Positions 39,936 through 51,138 are shown, counted from the stretch's first letter. The stretch: DNA of 64,000 nt from Paguma larvata (GCA_030068075.1 CM057833.1:45713587-45777586), one strand, 5' to 3'. Notes: a model not told the origin generated them from the letters alone. Program-made: numbers and translations.

Positions 39936-40189
39936 ATGTAGCAAGAAGTTTACATTTCCAACTGTTCTTAGTGTATCTGATAGTGCAAACATGCATCCAC
40001 CATGATCTCCATTTTGCCCTGCCTGCCAGGAAGCTCAGAGTTAATCTTAATTCTCAGTCATAGTAACTACATCAGCCTGTGTGGTTAATGATTTAATTAT
40101 ATTTTAATGGCTTTATTTATACATACATTTGTTGGTAACCCCCCTCAAATACCTTCTATATGTTGACTGAATACCCATCATAAATAACA

Positions 40190-40262
40190 CATAATCCTCT
40201 TTGTAGGAATACCTAGCATTAGGAATATAGTAGATGATCAATAAAGAATTGATTGAGTTATT
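40190..40262 (+). repeat. L2 3' terminus, sense
   Basis: 'aatacctagcattaggaatatagtagatgatcaataaagaattgattgag'. Confidence 0.65.
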
Positions 40263-41480
40263 GCCAAAATCAGATGGTAAACCAGACCATAATCTAATGC
40301 ATTTGCTAATCTATTCATAGCAATTTCTTGTGCCAATATCCTCAGGCCTCAGCACTGAGTTTTTTCTCATCATATTTGATAACAAAAAAAAGTTCTTGTT
40401 TCCTGGTGCCAATTAAGCCATATCCTTAGCTTCTTGAGAAGACTAATTGTCTCACTTTTTATGTCCAACATAGTACTCAGCAATTGGACCCCCATCAGGC
40501 CATCCGTAGTTGAGTGAGTATAATTTGAATCACCCTCATCATGCTTGAAAAAGCAGCCACTCTCTGGTCTCTTAAGATTCAATTTGGAAAAAAAAAATCA
40601 ATCCAAAGGGTTTTATTTTTCTTACTGTGATTTTCTGTTCCAAGACACCTGCCTCTTGGTTTATCATGTCTAAATGTTAAAATTAAGCATCTCAAAGCCC
40701 CTTGAAGAAAAGGGGCATGGTAAACTTCTGGGTGTGTTGCATATGTGTGCTGGGGATTCCTATAGAATTCAGCTGTTTCAACCCAAGTCTCAGGAGAATA
40801 TATCCTCCTATATATAGTCTCTGTACAAAGAGAAACTAGAGAAACAACTGTAATAGTAAGAATAAGAACGTAAGGCAGGCATAGACAATCCCTGGCACAT
40901 ATGGCATTAATTCAGTGTGCTGTGGCCACCACAGACATCACTAACCAAACTGTCCATCTTCCCTGCTGAGCCCTAAATGGGCCTCAGAATCTTTCTAAAC
41001 CCAACACCCCAGGAAGCCACTACCAATGGGTCATGTGCATGACCCATTCATGGGCATGTAAGAGGCACATCTATGTTGTCCTCTCCCTGCTTGTAGTTCC
41101 CAGGCCAGAGTCTTTGACTGGGCACCTGGATCCTTGGGCACCTGTGATGATAAATCCCAGGCCTACAGGAGTACACTTGAGGATACAGGAGAGCAGAATA
41201 TAGGCATTGAACTTCAATGTTTGAGGAGGACTGTTCACCCCAGTTCACAAAGGGGCTGTGTGCTCTTTGGATTTTATGATTTTTTTTATCAGAGCTAATA
41301 TTTCATTGTAACTATTGTCTCTGTACTCATTTTATCTTCTCTTAGACTTCAGACACGTCCGTGTAATACCTGATAAACTTGGGTGAATTTCTTTACCTCT
41401 TTAAGCCAGAGCATCCCAGCCTCTAAGAACATACTATTTTCCATAGGTTTCTTGAGATGAATTAAACAACATAATCCTGG
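40262..41480. other. No gene seen (1.2 kb)
   Basis: Short frames only, none with a domain. No repeat confidently recognised except possibly a MIR scrap at 41385-41410. Confidence 0.5.
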
Positions 41481-41499
41481 CAAAGCAATACAGTATAGG

Positions 41500-41775
41500 A
41501 GGAGCAGCACCAACTTTAGAGCCAATAATATATTAAGTATATTAATATACAATATACTTATAAAATCTACTCTGATCTTCCCATTTCTATCTGTAAAACT
41601 TGAGGAAAGTTCTTAACCTCTCAGAGCTTCAGTTTTTAATGTAAAGAAAAGAAAAGAGAAAAGAAAACTAGTACAGACCTCATAGGGCCATTCTAAGGAT
41701 TACCTTGGTGCTGTATGTAATGGGTTTAAACATAACAACACGAAAGCTACTCCATGAATATTTGCTGTTCTGGTT
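41500..41775 (+). repeat. MIR SINE, sense, with AAAAG insertion
   Basis: 'ttctatctgtaaaacttgaggaaagttcttaacctctcagagcttcag', then a GAAAAGAAAAGAGAAAAGAAAA run, then 'acagacctcatagggccattctaaggatt'. An AT-rich hairpin with 9-bp arms (AAGTATATT/AATATACTT) sits at 41535-41559. Confidence 0.8.
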
Positions 41776-41779
41776 CTTT

Positions 41780-42600
41780 TGATACCAGGCTCCTGGCAAG
41801 CACCTACCAAATTTTAGTTCCCCTTTGTTCAATTCCTTTCTGAAGCAATCTCATCTCCTCTTTACCTCTTAAAGAGCGAGGTAAAGCTTTGTTGATCCAA
41901 GAGGAAGTAAAGAACTTCTGTCAGAGAGGAGGTGGGATCACCAAGGAGGCTGCCCACATCTGGCCCTTGGAGGTTCCCCCATTGTCAGCAGGTTTCAGGT
42001 ATGCTTCTGCCATACTCGTGCTCACCCCTCCCTCTGGCCGGCCGCAGGCCTCTCTGGCTAGGGAATCTGCTCCTTCCTCAGTCTCCAGGAGACAATGTAT
42101 TCAGCTTCATAATTACGTGCTTCTCCCCAATCACATAGCATTATACACCACATCACTGCGCTGCCGAAAAAAGCCCCAAATGCTAATTAGTCCTCAAATT
42201 ATCATTGATTTGATTTGATGTTGAATAAGCTTTGCCGTTTATATTTAGGCAAGAACTTCAGATTCAAGATGCTCTCTCTCAGATCGGGGTTTTAAATAAC
42301 TCAGTGGGGCCTGTCTTGCTTGTTCAGTGTGTTTATGTCAAGAAATCAGACTGGCTGCTCTCCCTGGCTGCAGATGAATGCCAGGTTGATTGAGTGCAAG
42401 GGAGGAATTATCCTCTCGGCCAGTGCTCAAAGCCCAAAGCTCCCAGGAGCCCCTGAGTGCAGAAATCCCCATCTTGCAGGAGGATGAGAGGAGGAAAAAG
42501 ATGAGAGGAGAGGAAGTGTGTCATATCGTAAGTGCCTGAAGACGAAGGAAGCGTTTTTCTGATTCACATTCAGGGATGCTTCTTAGTACTGAAGGGGAGG
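41780..42600. promoter_or_regulatory. Candidate conserved non-coding element
   Basis: 42060-42480 is free of recognised repeats and contains GCTAATTAG (homeodomain), TGATTTGATTTGATG, CAGATGA and a GGCCGGCC patch. No exon is visible. Regulatory role is an inference from composition and motif content; conservation has not been tested. Confidence 0.4.
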
Positions 42601-42730
42601 CAGACTCTCTCCCAGGCATCATCTCCTTTAATTCTGACAACAACCCACCACATGGGCATTCTCAGTTGTGGAAACTGAGACTCAGAAACATGAGGAGACT
42701 TCACCCATCACAGAGCAAGTAAGTGAGGGA
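42600..42730 (-). repeat. MIR SINE, antisense
   Basis: 'ccaggcatcatctcctttaattctgacaacaaccc' and 'gttgtggaaactgagactcagaaacatgagg'. Confidence 0.88.
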
Positions 42731-43275
42731 AGGAGAAGGTCCCCTGGTCAAGGATGATTTTGTCCCTTCTCCTTTCCTCACTGTCCATCTCTTGGGTCCC
42801 CACATGCCCACAGCCCACTTTCGAAGCTCTCACCACTCTTCCCCCACCCTACTCTGCCAGCTCGTCATTAAAGTAGAATATTATGAAAATCACTCAACGG
42901 CTTTGTTTTAGAAAATACCAAATTAGGTTTGTGCGCTTTAAAATGTTCCCTGTGTGAACCATGCTTTAAAGTGATCATATCACTTTAAAAAAAGGGGAGT
43001 GGGGGCGGAGAACAGTCTTAAAAACCTAAGTGTTAAGTGACAACCTAGGAACACAAAAATTTGCCATTGCTTAACGAGTGTCTATTCCTGTCATTTGATA
43101 AAAAATTATTCATAACTCCTGTGGATAATCTTTTTGAAACATGGCTTTAAAAACAAGTGCTTAGAGCACAATTTCACTGAAGTCTGTATTTATTTTATTA
43201 ATCCCCACACTGAACTTTGTTTAATAAATCAATGTGTACTTTATTGAATTTCACTTCCCTTCCTATGATAATAAA
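42730..43275. other. No gene seen; holds a perfect palindrome
   Basis: Unassigned AT-rich sequence with the inverted repeat at 42965-42989. Confidence 0.5.
42965..42989. repeat. Perfect inverted repeat, 11-bp arms
   Basis: TTTAAAGTGAT and ATCACTTTAAA flank CAT. All 11 pairs match. Confidence 0.95.
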
Positions 43276-43287
43276 TAGTATATGAGG

Positions 43288-43345
43288 AAAAAAAGAGAGG
43301 GAGGGAAGGAGGAAGTGAGGTGAGGAGGGAGGGCAGAGGGAAGAT
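43288..43345. repeat. GA-rich purine tract
   Basis: GGGAGGGAAGGAGG-type purine run without SINE flanks. Confidence 0.85.
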
Positions 43346-43451
43346 TAGGAGGCAGACAACATCACAGTGCTCAGGCTATAAATGTTTACAGGAGAACTAT
43401 CAGGCCCAGCCCAATCCCATTCCCTTGCCTTCCCCACACATCCAGTGACAG

Positions 43452-43645
43452 GCACTGTGGGTCAGTGGTTAAGGACATAGGCACTAAAACCAAATTCTAG
43501 AGATTTTGACCAAACTCTGTAGCTTACTAGCTGAATGATCTTGGGTAAATTTCTTGATTTCTTTGTGCATCTTCCCCCATTTATAAAATGGGGGTGATAG
43601 CAGTGACCTCTTCACAGAGTGAGGTGATGCTGAAACGCACACTAT
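43452..43645 (+). repeat. MIR SINE, sense, with intact 5' end
   Basis: 'ctgtgggtcagtggttaaggacataggcac' is the tRNA-derived MIR head. It continues 'cttactagctgaatgatcttgggtaaatttc' and 'ttataaaatgggggtgatag'. Confidence 0.93.
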
Positions 43646-43649
43646 AGTA

Positions 43650-44290
43650 GCAGCGTTGTTAGCTCTCATAGACGCCAAGATGTGCCATTCAGACCCCCTT
43701 CAAGAAAGCCTTGTTTCCCAGCCTCCACTCCAGCTCTCAGCTCCTTCAAGGTCTGCCTACGAAGCCACCTCACCTAAGGTCGCACCCTTCCTGGGGTTGC
43801 CATATCTATGACTGAATAAGGTGGGAGTATAAAGGCTTGGGCATTTGGGCCCAATGTAATACATGTCTGACAGGCACTATTTGCTCCCGAGTGCTCACCA
43901 TTATGGCCAAAGTTTGGAAGGCCTGAATTGCAGTCTGACTTCTCCCTCTGGCCAGCCCTGCTTCTTACCCCTTCCATTCACATGTGGATCCCTAACAAAC
44001 ACCTTGCACCTGACAATCCACCTCAAAGGTCTGCTTCCAGAGAACGCAGGCTGCAACAGCTATTACTGCTGTAACTAAACCCTATCAAATCCTCTTCGTA
44101 AATAACTCTCATGCACATCTTCTTCTCCAGACCTGCGGCCATGTCCCTAGTTCAGGTCCACACTCTTTCACTCCGGGAAGTATAGCCTCCATGCTGACCT
44201 CATCACCCTCCAGTGCAACCTCGCCATCTGCATCTGAGCAGTGGCTCTCATATACAGACCTGCTTAACTCTCTGCCTTTTCTCCACTGAC
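43650..44290. other. No gene seen
   Basis: Pyrimidine-rich on the plus strand, possibly worn L2 upstream text. Short frames only. Confidence 0.45.
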
Positions 44291-44595
44291 TCATTACAGA
44301 ATCACATCCTTGTCCTTAACGGGCATCAGAGGCCTTTTGCCCTGGCAACCACCCTCCCTCTGCTCCTTCCCTTCTGTCCCCAGACTGCTCAAAATTCCTT
44401 GAGTATTTCATTGACTTCCCTATTTTATGCTCATCTCCTTGCCTTCCTTTTAGCCCAACCAATTCTTGCTCATTTTTCAAATCCTAACTGAAAGATCACT
44501 TCTGAGAAGTCTCCCCAGATGCGATAGGCAGATATAATTACTCTCCATTCATGTAAGCTTTTGCCTTTGTATTTCATAAGTAGTGTTGAATGCAT
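44290..44595 (+). repeat. L2 LINE 3' region, sense
   Basis: 'ttgctcatttttcaaatcctaactgaaagatcacttctgagaagtctccccagatgcg' matches the L2 phrase 'catccttcaagtctcagctcaaatgtcacctcctcagagaggccttccctga'. Confidence 0.75.
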
Positions 44596-44699
44596 TTGGT
44601 TGGGTAGTCTATTAATTTTTTTATTAGTTGGTGACCAACTTCAGGGTTTACATTGATTTTTATTTATACATTATCTTTGTCTATTTTTCTTACTATTCA

Positions 44700-45020
44700 A
44701 GTAGCATAAGTTAAGTGTAGACAATTTAGAAAATGCAGACAAGCAAAAGAATAAAATTAAAGTTACCCATAAATCTCAACACCACTATTTACATTTTTCT
44801 GTGTATTCTTTCGGACATTTTTTTCCATGCATACATATCTATTTTGATGCATACATTAAAAGATTGGACTATATGTACGTGCTAGGTTTTTAACCTTATT
44901 TTTTAACTTAATATTCCAACAGATTTTATTATTTAAATAGTCCTTTTACAACATCATTTTTAGGGCTGCTACTTTTCCATTTTATGGATGTACCATAATT
45001 GATTTAATCTTGCCTGTGTT
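44700..45020. repeat. Ancient LINE-like AT-rich repeat, uncertain family
   Basis: 'tagaaaatgcagacaagcaaaagaataaaattaaagttacccataaatctc' and 'cattttatggatgtaccataattgattt' match an old mammalian family also present at 23187-23610. Confidence 0.6.
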
Positions 45021-45024
45021 TTAT

Positions 45025-45105
45025 TCATCTTTTTATTACAACACATAACACAGGATCTGAAATATAATATGTACTCAGTAAATGTTTATTGATTGTATCT
45101 CTTCA
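45025..45105 (+). repeat. L2 3' end, sense
   Basis: 'acacataacacaggatctgaaatataatatgtactcagtaaatgtttattgattg'. Confidence 0.78.
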
Positions 45106-45206
45106 TATTTAGGGAGGGGAGAAAAGTAAAAACTGTTCCTCAAAAGATTGCCCTATACTGATGCTGACCTTATTTCTTGCCATCTCCTGTCAGATTTCCT
45201 AATGCT

Positions 45207-45421
45207 TTTTTTTTTTTAACATTTATTTATTTTTGAGAGACAGAGAGAGACAGAGCATGAGTGGGGGAGGGGCAGAGAGAGAAGGAGACACAGAATCTAA
45301 AGGAGGCTCCAGGCTCGGAGATGTCAGCACAGAGCCCAACACGGGGCTCGAACTCACAGACTGTGAGATCATGACCTAAGCCAAAGTCAGATGCCTAACT
45401 GACTGAACCAGCCAGGCGCCC
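45207..45421 (-). repeat. SINEC_Fc, antisense
   Basis: T12 tail, then 'aacatttatttatttttgagag', ending 'ctgactgaaccagccaggcgcccc'. Target duplication CAGATTTCCTAATGCT (45191-45206) and CAGATCTCCTAATGCT (45422-45437), 1 mismatch in 16. Confidence 0.97.
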
Positions 45422-45439
45422 CAGATCTCCTAATGCTCT

Positions 45440-45800
45440 TTATATTCATTTCTGACCTTCTTTGGCTCCTATTTACTCCCTAATTCGTGCTGGCTAACTT
45501 CTGCACCCACCATCGTCTGTATATGCTTTACACTGAATGACCTTCTTGTAACCAAGTCTAATATTTTTTGGTCTCCAACATGCCGATTTTCTTAGCAGGG
45601 TGTGTTACTACTATAGACTATGTCTTCTTTCTCAAACATCTCCTGTCTACATCATTTATGGCCCCACTTCCTCCTCATCTTCCTCTGGTTATTCTGCCAG
45701 TATCCCTTTCCCCAGTCCATCCCTGAAATATTTATATTCCCCTCCAGTCCTCTTTTCTCCAAGGACAGCTTTTAAAATGCCATTATACTCTAAAGAATGA
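45440..45800. other. No gene seen
   Basis: Pyrimidine-rich; possible L2 upstream sequence. Confidence 0.4.
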
Positions 45801-46300
45801 TCTGTTTGCAGGAAGCAGAAATACAACTTAAATTATCTTTTCCGAAAACGGGGGAGGGGGAATAAATTATTCACAGAATCCAAGTCAAACGCATAGAACA
45901 GAAATATGGCTGGACATCAAGAACAATTGGACATGGACTTTAAAAACTACCCATAATGACATGTGCTAGTGTCTTTTCTCACTCTTTCAGCGTGTCAGCT
46001 TCATTTTTCCTTTCAGCCTATCTTCCTTCATAAAGGAGGAAATGTGGAGGCCTAAACCTTCCTATGCTCACAGCACCCATTTTTCTCCCCTGTGGAGTGG
46101 GGAATTAATGCATTCTCCAAATCCCAATTCTAAAATTATAAAGCTAGAGCTCCTATTGGTCACGCTTATACCAGATGACTACTAATGAACCAATCAAAAG
46201 TGGTTGGAGGAGGAGCCATGTGAGAAGCCAGTGTTTCTCACAGATTGCATAACTTAGTGGGGGAAAGAGGAAGGACAGTTCTCAGAAGAAGAAAAAAAAA
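45800..46300. repeat. Ancient interspersed repeat, family uncertain
   Basis: 'tttgcaggaagcagaaatacaacttaaattatc', 'cagcgtgtcagcttcatttttcc', 'gctcctattggtcacgcttataccag' and 'atgaaccaatcaaaagtggttgg' match a common old mammalian repeat. Family name not assigned. Confidence 0.55.
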
Positions 46301-46379
46301 GATGATCTATTTCTGGAAAAGTGAGAAGGGTGTTGCTAAATAAATAAGATTATAGTTTCCCACTAAAGCCTTGATAAAG

Positions 46380-46490
46380 GATGTTAACTGCACAATCTTT
46401 TGTGAAGTTCACCTCAGTTTCCCCAGTGTCTACCACATAGTAAGATCTCAAAGTTTTCGCTGAGTGAATGCATAAAAGAAAACACAAATG
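46380..46490 (+). repeat. L2 3' end, sense
   Basis: 'ttcacctcagtttccccagtgtctaccacatagtaagatctcaaagttttcgctgagtgaatgc'. Confidence 0.75.
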
Positions 46491-46689
46491 AAACCCTTCT
46501 TAAGCAATTCACTACTCTTGGAAATGATAATATGTCAATCCAAATTTGCCAATGTGAAGACATATCCTAAACTATGGTGCCACTTCAAGGATATCTAGAG
46601 GGAGCTTTTGTTATTTTTACCCCATAAACATTTTTTTTAAATATCTTCTGTTTCTGGGATTATCAGGGGTTGTTTTTCTGAAGTATTCT

Positions 46690-47105
46690 CTGCTTCTCTG
46701 TCATAGGATTATATATTCCCACCTATTGCCATATGGTGTGCCTGCACAAACTGAGGGAGGAATATGCATCCCTGCCTCATTGACTTTGAGCTTGGCCATG
46801 TATGACCTATTTTGACCAAATATGGGATATCAGGAATATGCGACACCTGCCGTATCCAATCAGGAGCTTTAACCATGCTTGCACAATTTGGCTTGATCTC
46901 TCTCACTCCTACCTCCACCATGCAAACAGAAGGTCTCCAACAATGGCCTTCAGTTTGGGTTACAGGATGAGAGAACATATACGCTGCGTTGAACTCTGGA
47001 GACCTATAGCCCTCATGACACATGAATAAGAAATAAATATTTGTTTTTATAAGCCCCTGATATATTGGGGTTGTTTATTTTTATAGCAAAACCTGACTAA
47101 TATAC
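46690..47105 (+). repeat. Ancient interspersed repeat, family uncertain
   Basis: 'tatgacctattttgaccaaatatggg', 'ttgatctctctcactcctacctccaccatg' and the terminus 'gaataagaaataaatatttgtttttataagcccctgatatattggggttgtttatttttatagc' belong to a recognised old repeat type. Frames of 75-104 codons on both strands fall inside it and are not genes. Confidence 0.7.
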
Positions 47106-47440
47106 TCCCCAAATAAACTACATATTGTCATCCTTAACTCATTTCCCATATTTTCTTTCATCAATTGCTCTGTATAACCACTAGCCAGCTTGGAATAGGT
47201 AGGTGATAATTTACTAGAGTGGAAAGCTCACAGGCAGTGAAGCCCATCAGACTGATAGCTAATATGGCACAGACACTTCCTCTCTACAGAGCTGTTAACT
47301 TGTGAAAATGAAGATGACATCATTCTGAGGATAAAAGGAAATGATGTATGTGGGATACCAGCACACCATAGTCTGTTCATGAATGATTGCTCAGTGACAG
47401 AAGAGAGGAATGAAGGAATACATGAAACGATGAATGAATT
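47105..47440. other. No gene seen
   Basis: Unassigned. Confidence 0.5.
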
Positions 47441-47594
47441 TCATATCCCATCCATTCAGTCTCTAAATATTTATTGAACACTAATTACGCACTAACCCTT
47501 CTAGGAAAACATTGGTGAATAAAATGGGAAAAAAAAATCCCTACCCTCATAAAGATTAAATGCTCATGGGAGAGACACAGAACAACCAAAGTAA

Positions 47595-47623
47595 CAACAA
47601 CAACAACAACAATAACTAGTAAA
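47595..47623. repeat. (CAA)n microsatellite
   Basis: AACAACAACAACAACAAC within the L2. Confidence 0.9.
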
Positions 47624-47670
47624 TATGTAATGTAAGGCAAGAATAAGTGCTATAAAGAAAAACAAAACAA

Positions 47671-47880
47671 GGGCGCCTGCGCGGCTCAGTATGTTAAGTG
47701 ACCAGATCGTGATTTCGACTCAGGTTATGATCTCACAGTTCATGAGTTCAGCCTCACTTCAGCTCTGTGCTGACAGTGCGGAACCTGCTTGAGATTCTCT
47801 CTCCCTCTCTCTCCACCCATCCCCTGCTCTTGCTTTCTTTCTCTCTTGAAATGAATAAACGTTTAAAAAAAATAAAAAGT
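47671..47880 (+). repeat. SINEC, sense, inside L2
   Basis: Starts 'gggcgcctgcgcggctcagtatg'; CT-rich block; ends 'gaataaacgtttaaaaaaaat'. The A-rich flanks make the target duplication hard to define. Confidence 0.94.
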
Positions 47881-48284
47881 AAAAGAAAACAGTGTAGGTA
47901 AGATAATATCAAAGTAAATCATAGGATGATAAAGAAAGTCCTATCTGAGAAGGAAAATTTGAGCAAAGCCTTAACTAAAATGAGGGTACATGCCATGCCA
48001 ATACCAGAGGGAAAAGCATCCTAGGTAAAGAAACCCATAAGGTCAAAGGCCCTGAGAGAAATGAACCTTAGATACCAGAGAGAGTCAAGGAGACTCATGT
48101 GGCTAGAAGGCAGCAGGACAGCAAGAGAAGTGAGAGTGGGCTGGCCTGGAGCCAGATTCTGTAGCATCTTCTAGAACTTCAGCTTTTATGTAGGTACAAA
48201 AGGATGTCCTGGAGAGTTATGAGCACAGCAGCAACAGGCTTTGACTTAAATGAGAAAATCCTGCTCTGTGGAAAGCAGACTGGA

Positions 48285-48900
48285 AGAAGGCAGGTAGGGT
48301 CACTGTGCTGCACAACTCCAGCGGAGTGCTCACAGTAAAGTGTCTGTGAATCGTGACCCTGGAGCTGTGCTGTGCAGGATGCATGTAGTTGTAGGCATTG
48401 GCACCTGGAGCCAAGGGTACAGTGTGGGCTTTGCTCAGGAACCTAGTGCAATGGGCCAAGGAAAAGCTCGGTGTTTGGGGCTAGCATGGTGGTGGAGGGG
48501 ATCAGTGGGAAGCAGGTGGATTGGGAATATATTCTAAAGGTAAAGCTAATGATATTTGCTGATGTGTTGAATACAGGATGTGAAAGAAAAGCAAAGGCCA
48601 ATTACTCCAATTTTGGCCTAAGTAACTAAATGAATGATGGTGCCATTTACTGAAAAGTGATATAGAGGCGGGGGGTGGAAAGCCAGTTTATGGAGGCTGG
48701 GAGGAGAATATGTCAACAGTTCTGTTTTAGCCAATTTGGTTTGAGATGCCTCACACCTAAATGAACATGAAAAACAGGAAAATGAAGATGAATCTGAAGG
48801 TCAGAGCAAAGGGTGGAACTAAAGAAATAAATTAGTAGCCACCTGCATATAGATGTATTTAAAACCATGGAATTGAATAACCCCCTCCTCCATAGAATGT
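48285..48900 (-). repeat. Possible further L2 body, antisense
   Basis: 'gtggtggaggggatcagtgggaagcaggtggattgg' and 'aggtaaagctaatgatatttgctgatg' resemble antisense L2 upstream text. The strength falls off with distance. Confidence 0.45.
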
Positions 48901-48904
48901 TGAC

Positions 48905-49010
48905 AGAGAGGAGATGTAAGACTTCCCATCTGTCTTTGTGTTTCCCATAGTGACTAGCACAGGATCAGGCACGTAAGGCACTCAATAAATGACTGCTAAA
49001 TCAATGTAAA
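48905..49010 (+). repeat. L2 3' end, sense
   Basis: 'tctttgtgtttcccatagtgactagcacaggatcaggcacgtaaggcactcaataaatgactgctaaatcaatg'. Confidence 0.85.
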
Positions 49011-49274
49011 AGCTTTGGACTGGGGGAAGAATAAGATGCAGACACAACACCCATGACATACAAATGACCTTGGCATTTTGGAGTCTAGGTTCTAAGATGC
49101 ATGTTGTTAATCATTGCTACCACGTTCAGTTCTACCGTTTGCAGGTTATCTGAGTTCTGATCCCAAAAGAAAGAATTCTATGCCCACTGGCATTCACCTT
49201 GGGCATCTTCTGAATACCTTGATCTCCCGATTTGTGAGATTGGGAATTTTTTATTTGTGGAGATATTATTTATA

Positions 49275-49460
49275 ATAAAATCAGTAGCTTCTATTTGTTG
49301 AGCACTTATTTTGTCTTGGGATCTTTATAAATATATTAGAATATATTATTATCCCCATTTTGTAATGAAGAAGCCAAATCCATACTGCTAGTATGTGTCA
49401 GAAAGAGAATTGGCTCTTAATTATTTGACTTCAAATTTCAGACTCTTTCCATATTTTCTA
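49275..49460 (-). repeat. MIR SINE, antisense
   Basis: 'agcttctatttgttgagcacttattttgtcttggg', 'tattatccccattttgtaatgaagaagcc', 'ttcagactctttcc'. Confidence 0.85.
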
Positions 49461-49534
49461 GCTTCAAGAATTCAGTCCTTTACCAAAAATGAGTTCAATT
49501 GGATAAAATATTAACTTTATTTATTTAGGGTAAA

Positions 49535-49785
49535 AACAATAACACCTCCTATTTGTTAAGTGCTTCCTCTGGGCCAGGGAAATATACTAAGCATTTTTGA
49601 TGCATTATCTCATCTATTCCTCAATACAATAGGATGAAGCAGATACTATTAAATCACCATTTTACAGATGGGGGCCATTAAAACTTAGAGAGGTTAAATG
49701 ACTTCTCCAAAGTCATAAAACTAATTTAGTAGAAAATCCAGGATTCAAGCCCAAATTTGGCTCTAACACCTTAGCACTTACCGAA
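49535..49785 (-). repeat. MIR SINE, antisense, full length
   Basis: 'tttgttaagtgcttcctctgggccagg', 'cattatctcatctattcctcaatacaataggatgaagc', 'ccattttacagatggggg', 'ttagagaggttaaatgacttctccaaagtc', 'ggattcaagcccaaatttgg'. Confidence 0.96.
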
Positions 49786-50070
49786 GGCAATGGCTAAAAT
49801 TTGCAAATCAATAATGCTTCAAACAATAAATAAAAGCTAAATGAGAAAAACATTTTGGATTAGAGCAGATGTTCAGAGAAAGAAAGCAACTTACACGGTG
49901 AATTTCTTTTAGATAACTTGAACCAGAATAATGAACTGTATTTTATATTTTGATTAAGAATAACAAATTTTTATAGGTATTTCTCTCTTTTCCCAGCAAC
50001 CCAAGAGGAAGTGCTAAAGCATTCTTTAATGTTATTTGGAATGAATCATAGCATGATACATTGGGGAAGA
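49785..50070. other. No gene seen
   Basis: AT-rich, unassigned. Confidence 0.5.
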
Positions 50071-50074
50071 ACTC

Positions 50075-50255
50075 GTCTTTAAAAGCCGACTTCAAATCTT
50101 AGCTCTGTCACTTGCTGGCTCTGTGACCTTGGAAAAACTACATGTCTTCTCTTGACCTTGTTCCTTCCCTTGTAAAATGAAAATAATCACAGTTTGGGAG
50201 AGGATCAAATAATGGGATGAATAGGAATTACCTAATAAGGTGTAAGGTACTTACA
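50075..50255 (+). repeat. MIR SINE, sense
   Basis: 'gacttcaaatcttagctctgtcacttgctggctctgtgaccttgg' then 'cccttgtaaaatgaaaataatcacag'. Confidence 0.93.
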
Positions 50256-50379
50256 GGGAAAATTAAGAAAAGTACGTTGCTTTCCAAAGCAAAGCATTAT
50301 AAAAAATATGTATAATTATTATTAGTGTACATATAAATGAACACAGATCCCCCAAATATAAATGGACAAATAGAAAAGT

Positions 50380-50450
50380 CACCCAGAGAGACAACAGTTT
50401 CCTTTCATTGCAGGCACACAATAGGTGTTCAACAAACACTTAAGTTCAAT
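50380..50450 (+). repeat. L2 3' end, sense
   Basis: 'cattgcaggcacacaataggtgttcaacaaacacttaag'. Confidence 0.65.
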
Positions 50451-50469
50451 GGGTAAAGGTTCGGTCATA

Positions 50470-50598
50470 GAAGACAAAAATGTTTCAGAGACCTATTGTA
50501 CAACATGTGCATATAGCTGGCAATACTGTCATGTACACTTAAAAATTGTCAAGATGGTAAAATTTTGTGTTTTCAACCACAATTGAAAAAAAAAAAAC
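50470..50598 (+). mobile_element. Old L1 3' end, sense
   Basis: 'cctattgtacaacatgtgcatatagctggcaatactgtcatgtacacttaaaaattgtcaagatggtaaaattttgtg' followed by A12 (50586-50597) is the terminus of older L1 (L1M-type) elements. Only the last ~130 bp remain. Confidence 0.8.
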
Positions 50599-50599
50599 A

Positions 50600-51135
50600 G
50601 TGACTAAAATTTGAAGACAATTCTCCATTTCAAAAGTTGATTTCTAAAAGCCCAAGTCACTCTTGAACATCTGGGGAACACCTTCAGAATGCCACACAAA
50701 AGAAAACCTTTATTTCAGAAATAAACTTTGATGGTTTGAAAATGAAAGACCAAAAGCTATTTCCTGGGGGCAGAGAGGACTTCTCTCAGCTGCTCCAGGC
50801 ACAGGTAGCAAACTGAGAGCCACTCATATTTCTTCCTCACCTCTCCAAGCACCCCTCCCGCTTCTCACCCTGCCTCAGCCCTTTATGCACCCTACCTTCC
50901 CTCATGCTTTTCTACCTTTCAGCTGCTTCCTCCTCCCTAACCTCATCTCTCTTCCTCCCTCATCTGTCCCCATCTCTCTCCTCTCTCCTGAAGCTAATCT
51001 TTTGTGGAATTAAGATAAACATTTTCTTTTATATTTGTAGCATTATTGAATTTTTAAAGGCTGTGGTATTCCTGTTATTTCAGAAATTTCAATGATGTTC
51101 TTTTAATTAAAAATTCAAGAGACTTGGAAATTTTG
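50600..51135. other. No gene seen
   Basis: A CT-rich patch at 50820-50995. Short frames only. Confidence 0.5.
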
Positions 51136-51138
51136 TGT

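Larger units (their letters stand above)
47445..48285 (-). repeat. Long L2 LINE 3' region, antisense, split by a SINE
   Basis: Runs from 'atttattgaacactaattacgcactaacccttctagg', through 'aagtgctataaagaaaaacaaaac' and, after the SINE, 'ctatctgagaaggaaaatttgagcaaagccttaactaaaatgaggg', 'ggtcaaaggccctgagag', to 'ctggagagttatgagcacagcagc'. The longest L2 in the window. Confidence 0.93.

Noticed and set aside
42000..42070. CpG island or promoter around GGCCGGCC
   Set aside because: Only a few CpGs in under 100 bp; no TATA/initiator arrangement and no exon downstream.
46709..47029. Open frames on both strands
   Set aside because: Both lie within an ancient interspersed repeat with a recognisable 3' terminus.
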